Positions 46,170 through 58,939 of a DNA stretch of 64,000 bases are shown in pieces. A model generated the notes under the pieces. It worked only from the letters and a program-made list of their open reading frames with translations, was not told the origin of the DNA and searched no databases. A program made the translations under genes and the position numbers. How positions within the stretch are numbered: position 1 is the stretch's first letter; the number at the start of each line of letters is the position of its first letter. Origin of the DNA: Misgurnus anguillicaudatus. Its lineage: Eukaryota; Chordata; Actinopteri; Cypriniformes; Cobitidae. The stretch spans positions 21,398,001 through 21,462,000 of the forward strand of contig NC_073340.2 in the NCBI RefSeq assembly GCF_027580225.2, in the 5' to 3' direction.

Positions 46170-48290
46170 TCCTCCCCTCCTTGAAACGATCTCTCTTTCC
46201 TTCTGCTCACAGGTACGGCAAGTGGGCGTGGCTTTGAAAAGATCAAAAAGCGATTAGACTATAGCAACATGACCCAACAGTGGCAAGTAAATGTATGTGA
46301 ACCCCAAGGAATGAACTGGTTTTCTATACAGTGATTTGCCATAAAATGTGATCTGATCATCATCTAGGTCACAACAATAGACAAAAAAAGCTGACAACAC
46401 ACAAATAATTATAGTTTCTTGTTTTTTGTTTTTTTTTAAAACATTCTTTAAACAGTGTCATGTGAACCATGTGCATCACGTGTTTTGTCAAAATAAGTGC
46501 CTGCTGCACACGCGTCAAAACCGTTCATGACAAAAGATACGCTCACGTTCACAAAACACACGCAAGACACTCCCTTAACAGTAATTGATAATGCATAAGA
46601 TTATGCGAGTATCTGGCAAACACGAGCGTCGCGTTTGTTTTCATCTTGGTGTTGGAAGCACATGGTCCCTGTTTGCTTCTACATGTGCTCTCCTGTCTTG
46701 TCTTGACCCGCCTCCTCATTTTCTCCTTGTTAAAATGAAATAGTTTTTTTATTAAAAACTTGCTTCCAAGGGAGGGACGTTTTTCATTTTCATTCATACA
46801 TCCTACATAGAGCATTCAAAATAAATATATTGTAAAAAAAAAAGAGCAAAATGTATATCAATTTTGAAATAGATGCTAACAAAAAACAGCACAAAACATA
46901 TTTAAGACAGTAGTAAAATTGCACCCTGGTCCTTCCCTGAGATTCAATGACAACACCAGTCAACACAGTAATCCCTTCTGTGATTGTACTGACTGCATTC
47001 AGAGGGATAATATGCAATATATCATACAAACCTCAGGGAGACTGGAGGTTCCAGAGAGTAAGAGTGAGATCAACCATACGCTCATCACATCACTGGTCCA
47101 CTGATTCACACCATTAGGCCTTTAAACCCATGGCCTTGCCTAACGTCAGACCATAGGAGACTCTTTAGTCTGTAGGTGCCCTGGGCATTTGTACCAAAGC
47201 CTTATGCATATGCAACAGGGTCTATGGGCTACGGCTTGATCCACCTCAGTGGAAAATTTGAATGCACGTTGGTGAACAGGGAGGCTGTTTGTAATTCCAT
47301 GTTTCAGCATTTCATGGAAAGAGGTGCTTGCTAAACTCTGACCTCTGTCACTTTAAAGTCATGTTGTCTGAATATTCACTTTATGCTGAATAAAAGATGA
47401 ATTTGCTTTTATACTGCATGGTGCCACTAAAATGTTTGAAGGGGGTGGGGATCCAGAAAGCATGTGAATTAAGTCGAACCAGCAGTTATGTGGAACATGC
47501 CCTGACTGAACTTCTCTTGTATTTTTACATATATCTTCATCAAAATAGCTTGCCCTCCATTCAACTTTACACAAGCTTATGAAATGGAAGTGCAACCCAG
47601 TCATTGTTTTCTTTCCCCATACTCGCCTAAAAACAAGCCATTTTCTATTGAATTATTAAACTCTCTACTGGTTGGGTACAGTGAAGAGAAGATGATGAAT
47701 AAAGGTGAATGGAGTGCTGCTTGAGAAGAACGCTTTCACAAGGACAGCCGTAAAAGCGCTCAAAGATAAAGACATACTTCCTTTGCTGCTGTATCCTTCA
47801 AGAAACATTAAGACGTGACCAGAAACAGGCAGGGAAGTGTGGACTATCTGTGTGCATGCTCTTTGTCACAAGTAATGAAACAAACTAGACAACCACCTGG
47901 TCCGCAGCAGCGCCGAGCCTCCAGCCTGTTTTGTTCACTCACTTGATGCCTCATCAAAATGCAGTTACCTCTCATGGTCTCCAAGTTACGCCTGCCAACA
48001 TCACCTGTGGGGAGAGAAATAATAAAAACAAAGCGACCCTTTCGCTCAACATTTAGATGTTTGGAGGGGTGTGCCTAATATGAAGTGAATCCCCTGAAAG
48101 CGTTCGCAATCACAAATAATTAAATCACTCTTTATCTATCAGAGAAGAGTGCAGATTGACTAGTGTGAGAGAAAAACAGGGGCCACAGACAAAATAAAGT
48201 GTTTGTGGGTTTGGTGAGGTACCGCATGAATGTAAAGAATTGAGAACAAGATATATCAAAATAAAAAGTTTTAAAATACTTGGGAAGAAA
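46170..48290. other. Noncoding stretch
   Basis: 46900-48110 is GC-balanced and mostly single-copy in appearance. Short overlapping frames only. No RNA gene or element recognised. Confidence 0.4.
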
Positions 48291-48291
48291 T

Positions 48292-48336
48292 GCACGCACG
48301 CACGCACGCGCCAACGCACGCACACACACACACGCA

Positions 48337-48388
<52 letters not shown>
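48292..48388. repeat. (CACG)n/(CA)n microsatellite
   Basis: Starts with gcac units and runs into a long CA repeat. Open frames across it are repeat artefacts (His/Thr or Cys/Val runs). Confidence 0.97.
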
Positions 48389-48389
<1 letters not shown>

Positions 48390-48798
48390 TCATGCATATT
48401 TAATCATGCATGCTAGATGTAATAATGCAAACATTCACAAATATTTAAACATGATGTTGCTTCTAGGCAAAACTGTCCAGTCAGCAACAGCTGCATGATG
48501 TCACCAGTAATCATGATCTAACTCTGCCTTAAAGCAGCTCAGAATACATATAACAAGACTGGGAGTGTTGGTAAGTGCGCTCACCATAATCTGAGTTTTA
48601 TAAGCTCTTATAAAAGTTTCAAGTTTTTCATGAATTGCACGATTAACATAGTTCTCACAGCAAATGTCAATGAGCTTTCCAGTTGTATATGATCACTGTG
48701 GGGATTTTATTTATTTGTTAACGTTTTATAGAAGTTGTACTTGCAACAGCTTTTCTTGGTTTTTATCATTATCAGAAATTAGTTAATGCCTATATTAA

Positions 48799-49171
48799 AG
48801 GGATAGTTCACTTTAAAATGAAAATTCTGTCATCATTTACTCATCCTTATGTTGTTCTTCTAAACCTGTATGAATTTATTTTTTTCTGATGAACACAAAA
48901 GAAGATATGTTGAGAAATGATGGTAGGCTAAACACACAACAGTAAGTGACCATAGACTTTTATCAAAATATTTTCTTTGTCATTTATCACAATACTTCCA
49001 AAATATTTTTCCTACTATGGAAGTCAATGGTCACTTACTGCTGTGGTGTGTTTACCATCATTTCTCAAAATATCCTTTTTTGTGTTTATCAGAAAAAAAT
49101 CTTACAGGTTTAGAACAACATGAGGATGAGTAAATGATGACAGAATTTTCATTTTTAAGTGAACTATCCCT
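48799..49171. mobile_element. TTAA-flanked 'agggatagttcactttaaaa' MITE
   Basis: TTAA at 48795-48798 and 49172-49175. The left 'tgaaaattctgtcatcattt' opposes the right 'aaatgatgacagaattttca'. Inner 'taagtgaccatagactttta' opposes 'atggtcacttac'. This is one of the commonest fish MITE types and the best copy in the window. Confidence 0.9.
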
Positions 49172-49297
49172 TTAAAAAACATCACGAAAATCCCCAACTT
49201 GTTAATTACATGTTTATTGATTTAATTAAAGCTAATTGTTTAGACAAATACTAGAAAATAAAATATACTTGGATACTTGGAAAGTTGGATCTATTAA

Positions 49298-49672
49298 AGG
49301 TGCAGTGTGTAAATTTAGGGGCATCTAGTGGCGAGGATGCGCATTGCAACCAGAGGCTCAGTCCACTGCTCACCTCTTGCTTTTGAAACACAGAATCTAC
49401 GGTATCCGCCACCGGACAAACATGTCATCACCAGAGATAGCTTAGGAAAAAAGTTTGTCCGTTAAGAGCTTCTGTAAAAACATTGGCGGCACAAAATGAC
49501 GACTTCCATGTAAAGGGAACCTCGGTGTATGTAGATAAAAATGTCTCATTCTAAGGTAATTAACACATAACGGTTCATTATGAAGGGTCTTTATACACCC
49601 CTCATAATATAGTTTTGTATATTATTTTGCATTTCTGTCAAGAGATCCTTCTAAAAATTACACACGGCACCT
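49298..49672 (-). mobile_element. TTAA-flanked MITE, AGGTGCAGTGTGTAA family
   Basis: TTAA at 49294-49297 and 49673-49676. It is the reverse-complement orientation of 23676-24053, shown by 'gcatctagtggcgagg' near the left end and 'agagatccttctaaaaatta' near the right end. Confidence 0.9.
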
Positions 49673-49677
49673 TTAAG

Positions 49678-49942
49678 ACTAGGCCTTAGTTTTATTTGGG
49701 TAAGGGCGTGTTTGTTTAGGTGATTTCAAATGTCAACATTGGCTTTCAGAGATCATGCACCCCGCCTTTAAATAGTTTTACCCACATACATTACAAAGAA
49801 CATTATTGGTGTACGTCTTGAGACAAAACAATGGTACTGATATATGTTAAGATGTGTCGGTGCAAGTTGTTTTTTAAATAAAGGCAGCTCAAACATGCAT
49901 TTTAGTCTGGGATGAGAATAAGCCCTGTCCGAGAAACCGCCC
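49678..49942 (-). mobile_element. 'cccggacaggg' repeat, truncated
   Basis: Reverse orientation. 'catgcattttagtctggga' and 'aagccctgtccgagaaaccg' match the family. The other end stops at 'gactaggccttag', directly beside the MITE ending at 49676, so the outer ~30 bp are missing. Confidence 0.7.
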
Positions 49943-50189
49943 AATTGAAGTAATTTTGGAAAAAAAAACGTGGATCCAACTTTTCACTTTCTACATTATT
50001 CTAGAGTCTTACCAACTTAACCTTTTAAAAATGCTGTGATCAATGAGTCATGACAACATATGTTTTTTACATTACTTGAACTCACTAAGTTTCATCTTTT
50101 TTACACCTCATTACAATTGAAGATATAAAATAGTAAGTTGAAATGACTTTGTACAGTTTAAGGGAGCAAAACATTTTGTTTACATTAGA

Positions 50190-51170
50190 CTTTCAAGTGT
50201 CTGGCTATGCAGACCATTCATTTTCCAAACCTGGAAATCACTCCTTTATGTTCCCTGATACATCCAGGTTTTCCATGATCATGGGAACCCCGGTTTAATC
50301 ATTTCCAGTTAATTACTAACCCAAGTGTTTGACTCATAGACATGACCAGACATTTGGGTATGGGCTATTGCCACTTTCAGTACGATTAGAAAAGAGACAG
50401 GCTACTGATGACCACTTGATGGTGCTGTAAAGCAGTCAATAATAGCATCACCATTAAAACTGTAAAGGCACACCAACTACTGTTAACATGATCCCCAGAC
50501 ACATAACATAAAGGCATTTGTGTTGCTGTGTCTGTGGTTTGTTAACCACAGTACGTATGAAGTAGAAACAGTTGCCAGATCACCAGACAGTTTGACCTGC
50601 GTGTAAAAAAAAACCATTCAGGCAGAAGTGTTTCAGTAAGGTGAAACGACAATACATCTATTGTGTTGTACTTCCCATGATAATCATTTACTTCTATCTA
50701 CACTTAATTAACCATATGTGTAATGGTAACCTTCAGTTTGTAAATGAAGTCGTTGTTATGTTACTTTCTAAAGAATGATTTACCTAAACGAGACACTATG
50801 AAAAAGGTTTAAAAAGCATACGTATAGCTCTTACTATTGCTTTAGTAATTAGCTACACATATCAGGCAACAAAAATTTTAGTTCTTATTATTTAACAGTT
50901 TCCCTTTAATAAATGTATTTGTGAACCAGTGAGTATTGCTGCTTGTATTATATGAATAATTTAATAATAAATATTATATAATATAATCAAATATATATTT
51001 TTAATCTGCTGTTGGTGTATTACTGTATTTCACATCACACAGACTATAAATCTGATTTGTGCTATTTTCTGTGACCTCCGTCTCATCCTTGCGAAGCTGT
51101 GGACACCACTCCAAGCTAAAGGATAAGTTTTTCGCGTAATGTAATTTCTCCCTGTGACGGTGAATGACAA
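50190..51170. other. Noncoding stretch
   Basis: AT-rich with no recognised element or gene. It becomes GC-balanced close to the 51.2-kb promoter. Confidence 0.4.
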
Positions 51171-51661
51171 CACGAAAGCCAATCAAATCGTGGTATTTAC
51201 CGTCCGTAGCATTGGCTGTCACCGAAATAACCCAATTAGCGAACACACTCGGTGGGGTTTTGGCCAATCATCGAGCCACTTGACTAAACTAATCCCTCCT
51301 CTTCATCAAGACGCACAAGACTCTGAACCGAAGGAAATTTTGGCCTTCCCATAGAAGCTCAATATTCGGATATGTGTAATGATTTATTTCACATCATGAC
51401 ACCGTATTGATTGGATATTTAGAAAGATTGAGTTATAAAGTCGATAGATTTGCTCATATGCTGCTGCGTTGGCGTCAAACATGAGCAAAAATCCACGCTT
51501 TCAAAGAAGAGAATCGCCGTAAACGGAATGATCGGTTCTCACGTGAAGTCACCCTGATTGTTTGTTTTCAAAAGAAGATCCAAACGTATCGACCCCGAAA
51601 AACAACAGCCACCGAGAGTCCGAAGTGGAAAGAAACGCTGACATTCACGATATCTGGAAAT
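51171..51661 (+). promoter_or_regulatory. Promoter and untranslated first exon of an unassigned gene
   Basis: CCAAT boxes stand at 51179-51183, 51232-51236 and 51264-51268 and inverted ones at 51211-51215 and 51410-51414. A TATA-like tataaag is at 51434-51440. From 51470 to about 51990 CpG density rises sharply. 51661 is followed by gtgagtat, a strong splice donor. The transcribed part contains only a short upstream frame (ATG at about 51482, 13 codons), so the exon looks untranslated. Together this fits a plus-strand gene starting near 51465 with a first intron longer than 12 kb. The gene's identity is unknown. Confidence 0.55.
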
Positions 51662-54600
51662 GTGAGTATGGGGACGAGCGGGCCTCGGGTTTGTTCGACG
51701 TGAGCTTGTGCTAAGCTAACAAGCGCAAGCCTCCGCGTGATTTAATTGCTAAGTGTTTCTGGGCTTGTTGTGTAACGAGCCAGTTGACACAAGCGCGAGT
51801 ATCACGATATTACACTGACGTTGTTCACTTTACGTTTGACCACGACAAAGAAACGTTATGTTGTTGATGGTGTGTGTGTGGGTTCAGACTTTTATTGCTT
51901 TTGTTTGTCCAGCAGCAACCGAAGCGCGAGCGACAGACAAACAAACAAGCAAGCGCGCGTCAGAAATAATCCTATCGGCTCGCGACCAGCGTTAGTAAGA
52001 ATTTGTGGGATTATGTAATTTCACTAGGACTCGTTACCTGTCATGTTTAAAACTGACATGTATTGTTTTGAATTGACGCTTCGTTTGTCCTTTAATCTAA
52101 AATGTGTTGGCTCACATTTACCATTGGTTTCAGGTTTACTAGTTACTTTTGCATTGCAGGTTGTTTCTTGCTTAAAGTGTTGTCATTGATCTATTTGTGT
52201 TTGTTAAATTGATTTCTTTTGCAAGCTATGTAACATTCAATTACTGTAAAAACTGATTGTGTTATGTGCACAATATCTGATTACTCGCCAAATGAATGGC
52301 GATTATACATTTGGAGACCCCAGGATGGTTAAAGAAAGCTGTCTTGGTGTTTTGCTAATTTTTTGTCATACAATGTTTTCTTCTTATGCAATCTGTGGCC
52401 AAACCTCACTGAGGTTTAAGCATTATTGCTACATATCGTTCAGCTTCAATATTGTTGCAGTTTTGTTGATAAGCTAATAACTGTCTTGTTAGTAGCCGGT
52501 ATTTATGATGTTTGATATCTTGTCTGGTGCATTGCAAATAAAGTAACCCAAACTTTGACACAGAGTTCATCTACAAAGAGTTTAGAGACCTGATTACAAC
52601 TGTAAATACAGGACTTTGATCATTGTTTGTTATCTACTATAATCTGGTGACGTGACATGACAACTGTTAACATGCATAACCTACTCTTTCTTTATCTTGA
52701 TTGGACATGGTATGAAACTTTGACCCAGACTGCAGTTTAGAGAGTGCTGAGTTTGCAGTTGTACATCAGATATGGATTGCTATTCTGCATTGGTAAGGAA
52801 AGGTCAGCTTTCTACACAAGTGTCAAGTATGAAGGGCTGACATTGTAAGAAAAGCAGATGAGGTGACACCTTTGTCTGCCCATATTTGTGACCGGCACAA
52901 AAAAATTGGTAGTAACTGAAGGATGAACCGGCCATCCAAATCTTTTATGGCAATGGGATCCTTAGCTCTGTGGGAAAATACTTGGGCACTGATTATGTCA
53001 TCTTGTGTATGTATTAAGCTCCTCCTTTATTACTTATAGGTGGAGGTTGATATGTGGTTGCTGTGTGCATGCATTGCATGCTGATTCAACTAACTCTTTG
53101 TATCTAATCGGTAATTCTCACTCATTTATATGAGCTGGCATCATTAAGTGGCAAAACTTAGCAGAGAGCAAAAATGTTGACCAAACGAGGCCTAAGCTTA
53201 GTTTAGGCGATCTGCTTAATTTTACGTCACATAATGACAGCCAATGGCAGTGTTTGAATGTATATACATTGTTTTCTATACAGTGAGAATATTTGTATGT
53301 TTTATGGGTTTGGCAGGGTGGTGTTCAGAATGACTCAGAATTAACTCTTTTCTCTCTACTTTGCTGAGTGAGTTTTGTGTGGGTGTGTAAGAGGGTGTGT
53401 ATGTCCTTGTTTATGCTGATCTTCTGACGTAAAGAGGAGCATTAGTTAGGCCTAGCCTAACAATACATTGAGCTTTTGCTCATGCATAGATTTATAATGA
53501 CAGTTTCCTGCCGCCATAGTCAAAATCTACCTCTATTTTGTTTAAGATTTATATTTAACTGTATTTTCTTCTCTATTTTACATTTTATTTGTTTAAAGTG
53601 TGCATAAGAAGCTGTGTTGCAGGTTGAATTTCAGTTGGATAGCTCCATAAGGTGATTCCATTAATGTATAAACCAATGTTTTGATAGCTGGATGTTAAGG
53701 ACTATTTCTGAGTTGGCCATGGTTCAGTAAAAGCAATAGCTTAGGTTCTATAAAAAGCATGTTCACTCACCCCGTCTTTGATATGCGATGATGGTAAATT
53801 CACTAATGGATGTTAAGTAGCCGACCATATTAGAAATCAATAGGCACAAAAATGCAGTTTGTTTCATTCATAGCAATGTATATCTGAGTGCATAATGCAT
53901 GTTTTACTGTGAATGTAACATTGCTGACAATTAAAAATAGCTTGCATATACTTTGACTGATTGATGCCAGCTGTGTGGACTTTTTTTAGTAGACCTTGAT
54001 TCTGAAGTTACGATTGGCTACTAAAATGCTGTCCCTCTATATATTTGGCAAATGTATAAAATGTATGGACCAAAAGTTCTGTTAAAAAAAAAGATTGCAC
54101 CTATAGACGGTTTCATCGGACGCACGTGCGCTGACGCGATACACGTCTGGATCCGAACTTTACTTCTGGTTTCGTTTTTTAAATGGTCTGACTAGTTGCT
54201 AAACTGATCTCTTGAACAAATGCCTCGTCGAAAATGACAAATGTTTTGGTTTCCTATGTAATTTATGTGTTGTTTTTTTGCTTGTTATATAAATGAACTT
54301 TGTTGTTATTTATTCTTAGCGGGGTTTACCGGAAGTTACATGCGGACCACGACATCCGCTTGTTTATGTTTTTACTGCTGAAAATGTCTATACAAGGCTG
54401 GAGTGTTTTATGAGAACATGAAGCAATCTTACTTACTAGGCCATTTATTACATTAGTCACCAGATCTTTCATGGTTTGTAATCACTTTCATGGTTGGTTT
54501 GAATTGTAATTCACCACCTGGTGGTTATAATGAATTAACGAAACCGTTCACCAAGAAATGAAAATTCTGATTTCATTTATTAACCCCCATTCCATCCCAG

Positions 54601-54811
54601 ATGTATATAACTTTTAGTTAAACATAATCAGTTATGATAAATACTATCCTGACTCAACCTAGCTTTTATGTCATTGAATGGTGGTCAGTGTTTTGAAGCA
54701 CATTAGGCTTGTTGTGATAGCTAGTGTTTCAGAAGCTGTGTGCTTATTTGTTTTGTTAATAAACTTTTATGTTTAATGTAAGCGAGTTCATCGTTGTTTT
54801 GTGTTTTTCAC
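51662..54811. other. Presumed first intron, no exon recognised
   Basis: Starts CpG-rich (to about 51990), then AT-rich single-copy-looking sequence with a few short frames. No coding exon, MITE or SINE was recognised. It is the longest element-free stretch in the window. Confidence 0.4.
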
Positions 54812-54815
54812 TTAA

Positions 54816-55367
54816 CCTCCTAAGACCCGAGCTTTGGTTTGTCTTTTTTCCGATTTCTACCAGCTACTTTGGGGTTAGGAAGAACCAATAAATAAAATAA
54901 CCAAATATTTTTCTAAGAACACGTTGTTTATGTACAACAGGTTCCAGTTACACAGAATTAAGTATTATGTTGCAAACATTAAAGGATTAGTCCATTTTCT
55001 TAAAAGAAAAATCCAGATAATTTACTCACCACCATGCATGTCATGGTTTAAAAGTGCATATTTTTTATTTTTCTTGTCAAAAATGAAAATCATTTCGCTA
55101 GATAAGACCCTTATGCCTCGTTTGGGTCGTTTATAGTCCTTTGAAACTCTGTTGATAAAAACTGTTACGTGTTGAGTTAAGGGTTGGTGTCCATTAAAAT
55201 GAGAAAAATTCTGCAATGTTTTCCTCAAAAAACATAATTTCTTCCTGACTGAACAAAGAAAGACATCAACATTGGTGAGTGAATTGTCTGGATTTTTCTT
55301 TTAAGAAAATGGACTATTCCTTTAAAAAAATGATGTCCACATATGTGGACATCCAGGTCTTAGGAGG
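54816..55367. mobile_element. TTAA-flanked MITE, CCTCCTAAGACC ends, interrupted
   Basis: TTAA at 54812-54815 and 55368-55371. The left CCTCCTAAGACC opposes the right GGTCTTAGGAGG exactly. Near the right end 55331-55352 is a perfect palindrome centred on 'catatg' (gtccacatatgtggac core). A second TTAA element sits inside at 54983-55321. Confidence 0.9.
54983..55321. mobile_element. TTAA-flanked MITE, AGGATTAGTCC ends, nested
   Basis: TTAA at 54979-54982 and 55322-55325. The left 'aggattagtccattttctta' opposes the right 'taagaaaatggactattcc'. The right half ('gaaagacatcaacattgg') resembles the 20070-20905 foldback. It is younger than the surrounding 54816-55367 element. Confidence 0.85.
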
Positions 55368-55371
55368 TTAA

Positions 55372-57130
55372 AATAATAATGAACCCGCCTTTTAAGCAGG
55401 ATTTGAAATCAAGAAAATAAAGTGCCAGTTGTCCGGATGCTCAGCCCAAAATGCGCTCCTATAGCTTGGGAGGGGCGGGTTCCATTCGAACATCATTTTA
55501 AAGGTACCAGCGCGCACCAGGTCACTTCAAGCTCTTCATACAAACAAGTGCATTGTCGCCAACTCAAAAGCAAAGGTAAAAGGTTCATGGCCACACGCGT
55601 ATTCATAAGTGATTTAACGCAAGCAACTCGTTCAAAAATGTTTTCACAAATTCAAAAGTGAAAGTAAAATGTTCATGGCTGCCCAGGCATTCATTAACAG
55701 TTTAACCCACTCTCCGGTGATACCGGTATCACTGGATTTGTCACAAGTTGCTTAACTGGTGGGAAAATGTTTTCACCGTTGCATCCCTAAAGCACATTCA
55801 TCCATTATAATTGTAATCCAAATGATTCTGATTCAAGTGATCTGAAGAGAAGCAATACGTTTTTGAGAGAGAAAGATTCACATTTGGAGCTTATTTTAAG
55901 GTTTAAATATGACAGCATGTAGAAAAAATGAAATTGGTTTACGCATGTTATTGTGTGTTTCATTGCGATGCATGTGATCTAGTCATGAAACACACAAGAA
56001 ATGATATTTCACGTGCTGCCATATTTGAATCTACTACTGTTATTGTCTGTTTACATTAATGTGCATCATAACTGTCGTTGAAAACAACGAAATATGATTG
56101 TTTATAAAAGAAGACTTTTATTAACCCACTGAAGTAATATGCATTACTTTTATGACGAATGGATGCACTTTTTTGACCCCGGTCAATTCCATTATAAAGC
56201 AGGAAAGAGCAAGGATGTTATTTAATAAAACCCTGATTGTGTTCGGCTGAAAAAAGAAAGACATAAACATCTTGGATGACATAGTAGTGAGTTAATAATC
56301 AGTACATTTTCATTTTGGGGGTGGAGTCCACTAGCCCTGACCGGGAAACAATCCCCTAGTCCCTGCATTTTAACCTTGTTAAGTTTACTTGGCAACAGTT
56401 TTTTTTGTGGTCGAAATCATTGTTTCTTTAATTGGAAAATACACTTTGCAGAACGCAAAAGCTATGCAAGTATTGACATATCACATATTGTCACGAGGCG
56501 AGCAAAATATTGAGGCATAATAGGTTTATCACCCAGCCATCTGATCATCAATCTGCATGATTCCCCTTCATCGAGGGTCATACCACTCAGTTATTTGTGC
56601 TGTGCATTCCCAAACAAGAATGTTGTCAGAATGAGCTTTCAGTCTTTAATGTTGATATTTAAAAACCCTGTGTTTTTATTATGGCAAGTGGCAGGTCATA
56701 GCTGTGCTATAACAGAAGTTAAGCATTAGTTCTGGCACTACTGTTGCATGTTTTGGTGCTGGGCTGGAGATGACTCTCACACACTCTTGCCTGTCATGTG
56801 CAAGTTCGAAACTATATGCTTTTTTGGCTCATGTTGTCTTCCCGGCACTTCTGTTCTCATAGAAACTTCTCCTTCGCGTGTCTGAGCCCCAGCATTGTGG
56901 TGAAAGGAGAAAAGTGCCTGAAGTGTCTTTGAAATATTGTCTGAAATGTATTAACATTTTCTAGGAACTTCTTTTGTTGTAAAGGTTGCAGTATTTTACC
57001 ACCACTATGGTAATGCAACAAGTCACCGCAGTGGTGCGGTGGTTATAGAATGTGTGTGTGGGTTTGCACGCAAGCATGCACGTATGTGCACGCGCGCATT
57101 GATGCATATAGGCTTATATATATAGTGCAT
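55372..57130. other. Noncoding stretch
   Basis: Contains a perfect-looking ggtgataccggtatcac palindrome near 55717-55733 and a partial MITE end at 56255-56360 ('agacataaacatcttggatg ... ccctgaccgggaaacaatcc'). No gene recognised. Confidence 0.4.
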
Positions 57131-57133
57131 ACT

Positions 57134-58406
57134 AGGGGTGGGTATCGATTCAGATGTTCCAGATCGATTCGTTTTCGATTCACAAGCTATCAAATCAATT
57201 TGATTTCGATTCTCGATTAAATTTCGATTCCGGTTCTCGTATAGGTTTTTATACTCGATTCTCGATTCAACTCAATGAATATAGATTTAATGCAAATACT
57301 ATATTAATAAAAAAGAACAGTGAACAGCAGTTTACAAGTGGGTAATTAATAAAAATAAATTACTGTAAAACTTCAAATAATAGCCGAGTCCCAAATAGAC
57401 GCCTGTCTCTTTTAGACGCCTGGTGTGACGACAGGTTTGGGTAAATAAACGCCTGAAATAAAGGCCTGGTCTGTTTTTTAGTTTCGGGTTGTATTTAATC
57501 TTCTAAAACTCGTCAGATAGTCTGTTTAAGACAGTTCTATGGTGCAGATTGAACACGCTAAAGTTTTTTTTTGCTTACCGGTAAATGTCACGTGACAGAC
57601 GCAGTCGTTCTGTTACTCATCACTATGACAACACAAAAAGCTTCGTCGTCAGGTTTGAGGTGATGATGACAGTAGCGAAGTGGCAATCGGGAGAGTCGGG
57701 ACTTTTCCCGGTGGGCCGGTAGTGTTTTGAGGCCGCTGATAATAGCCGGGCTTTCAGTCTTTTGTCATGCATGCACTCCCGCCACACATTGTATTTCTTG
57801 TGCGGAAACACTATTTATCATATTTAATATGCTGCAGCGCCCAAAATTTATCTGGGCGCACTGCTCTCTCTCTCTCTATCAAGCCCGTCTTCCCTAGAGT
57901 TCTAGTCGAGCGAGCCAATACAAAAAAAAGAGAAAGAGGCTACACAATAGCCAATCAGAAAATAGCACTGTTGTATCTGGGTAAGATTTCACGCAACAAC
58001 CAATAAAAAAACATTTTCTTGTTTGCTTTATTTATACTGCCAATAATTTAAGACTGTTGTTATTACACAAACTAATTTGTTAAACACATTCAAATTAAAA
58101 ATAAAGCGTAATATGTGGTAACCTCCTGCTGTCATGCTGGAACAATTAAATTAAAAGCCTGTCTCTTATAGACGCCTGTCTCTTTTAGACGCCTGGTGTG
58201 ATGATAGGTTTGGGAAAATAAAAGCCCGGGCTATTATTTGAAGTTTTACGGTAAAAGCCACAACACGTCTTGCTTGCGAAATCTAAAATGCTTCCATACC
58301 TCCTTTCAATGTTTGCGGAAATAAACATAAAAAAAAAATCGATTCTGCGCTTTGAGAATCGATTTTTAATCGACCACGTTTAAAAAAATGATTAATCGAA
58401 AAATCG
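57134..58406. mobile_element. 'aggggtgggtatcgattcag' hAT-like repeat, interrupted
   Basis: The left part (57134-57360) begins 'aggggtgggtatcgattcag' and is full of atcgatt/tcgatt words. The right part (58254-58406) has 'agaatcgatttttaatcgac' and 'attaatcgaaaaatcg'. The two are separated by the 57363-58251 insertion. The style matches fish hAT repeats, but no 8-bp duplication could be shown because the right terminus is eroded. Confidence 0.6.
57363..58251. mobile_element. TA-flanked element with 23-bp ends and subterminal direct repeats
   Basis: The left end (57363-57385, CTGTAAAACTTCAAATAATA then GCC) is opposed by 58229-58251 with one mismatch. TA flanks both sides (57361-57362 and 58252-58253). 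A block of about 60 bp ('gacgcctgtctcttttagac', then 'gcctggtgtga') occurs near both ends in the same orientation (57398-57455 and 58170-58226), which is unusual. No transposase was recognised. Confidence 0.8.
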
Positions 58407-58935
58407 TGTTTAAGTGAACTCAACAAATGTAGGCATGTCAGAATTACAGTTATGCCGCTTACATAATGTAGTCTTTTTTAATGTTTGATGACAAGATAGA
58501 GACTTAAGTAAAATTATGTAGACTAATAATTTAAGTTTAATGTCCTAATGATCAACCTACTTATTTGTATGTCCCACAGCTGACACGGAACGTTATTAAC
58601 TGGTTCGGGAACTTTATTTTTTTGTTCTAACTGGTTTAGGAACGTCAAATTTAGGGTTGATCCGAAAACCGGAAACGTTAAAATACTGGTTTTGAACTAA
58701 CCAATTGGAAAAAAAATTCTGGTTCAAAGCCCTGCAAGCAATGCATAGGTGCTTTGAAAAGGAGGAAAGCTGCGTGGTCACATTTTCCGAGTGGTTTTAG
58801 ATTTGAAATGTGAAGCAATTGAGAATTTAATTATTAGACAAACTGAATTTTTAGTGAGTTTGTTACTACTTTTTGTTACTTTGCTACTACTTCTCAAAAT
58901 GGAGAAAAAAACACCAGCTCAAAGTGTAACAAGGC
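58407..58935. other. Noncoding stretch
   Basis: Short repeats of 'aaccggaaa/aactggtt' type near 58590-58730. Nothing else recognised. Confidence 0.35.
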
Positions 58936-58939
58936 CTAG

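Noticed and set aside
48125..48498. Cys/Val-rich and His/Thr-rich frames
   Set aside because: Translations of a CA/GT microsatellite.
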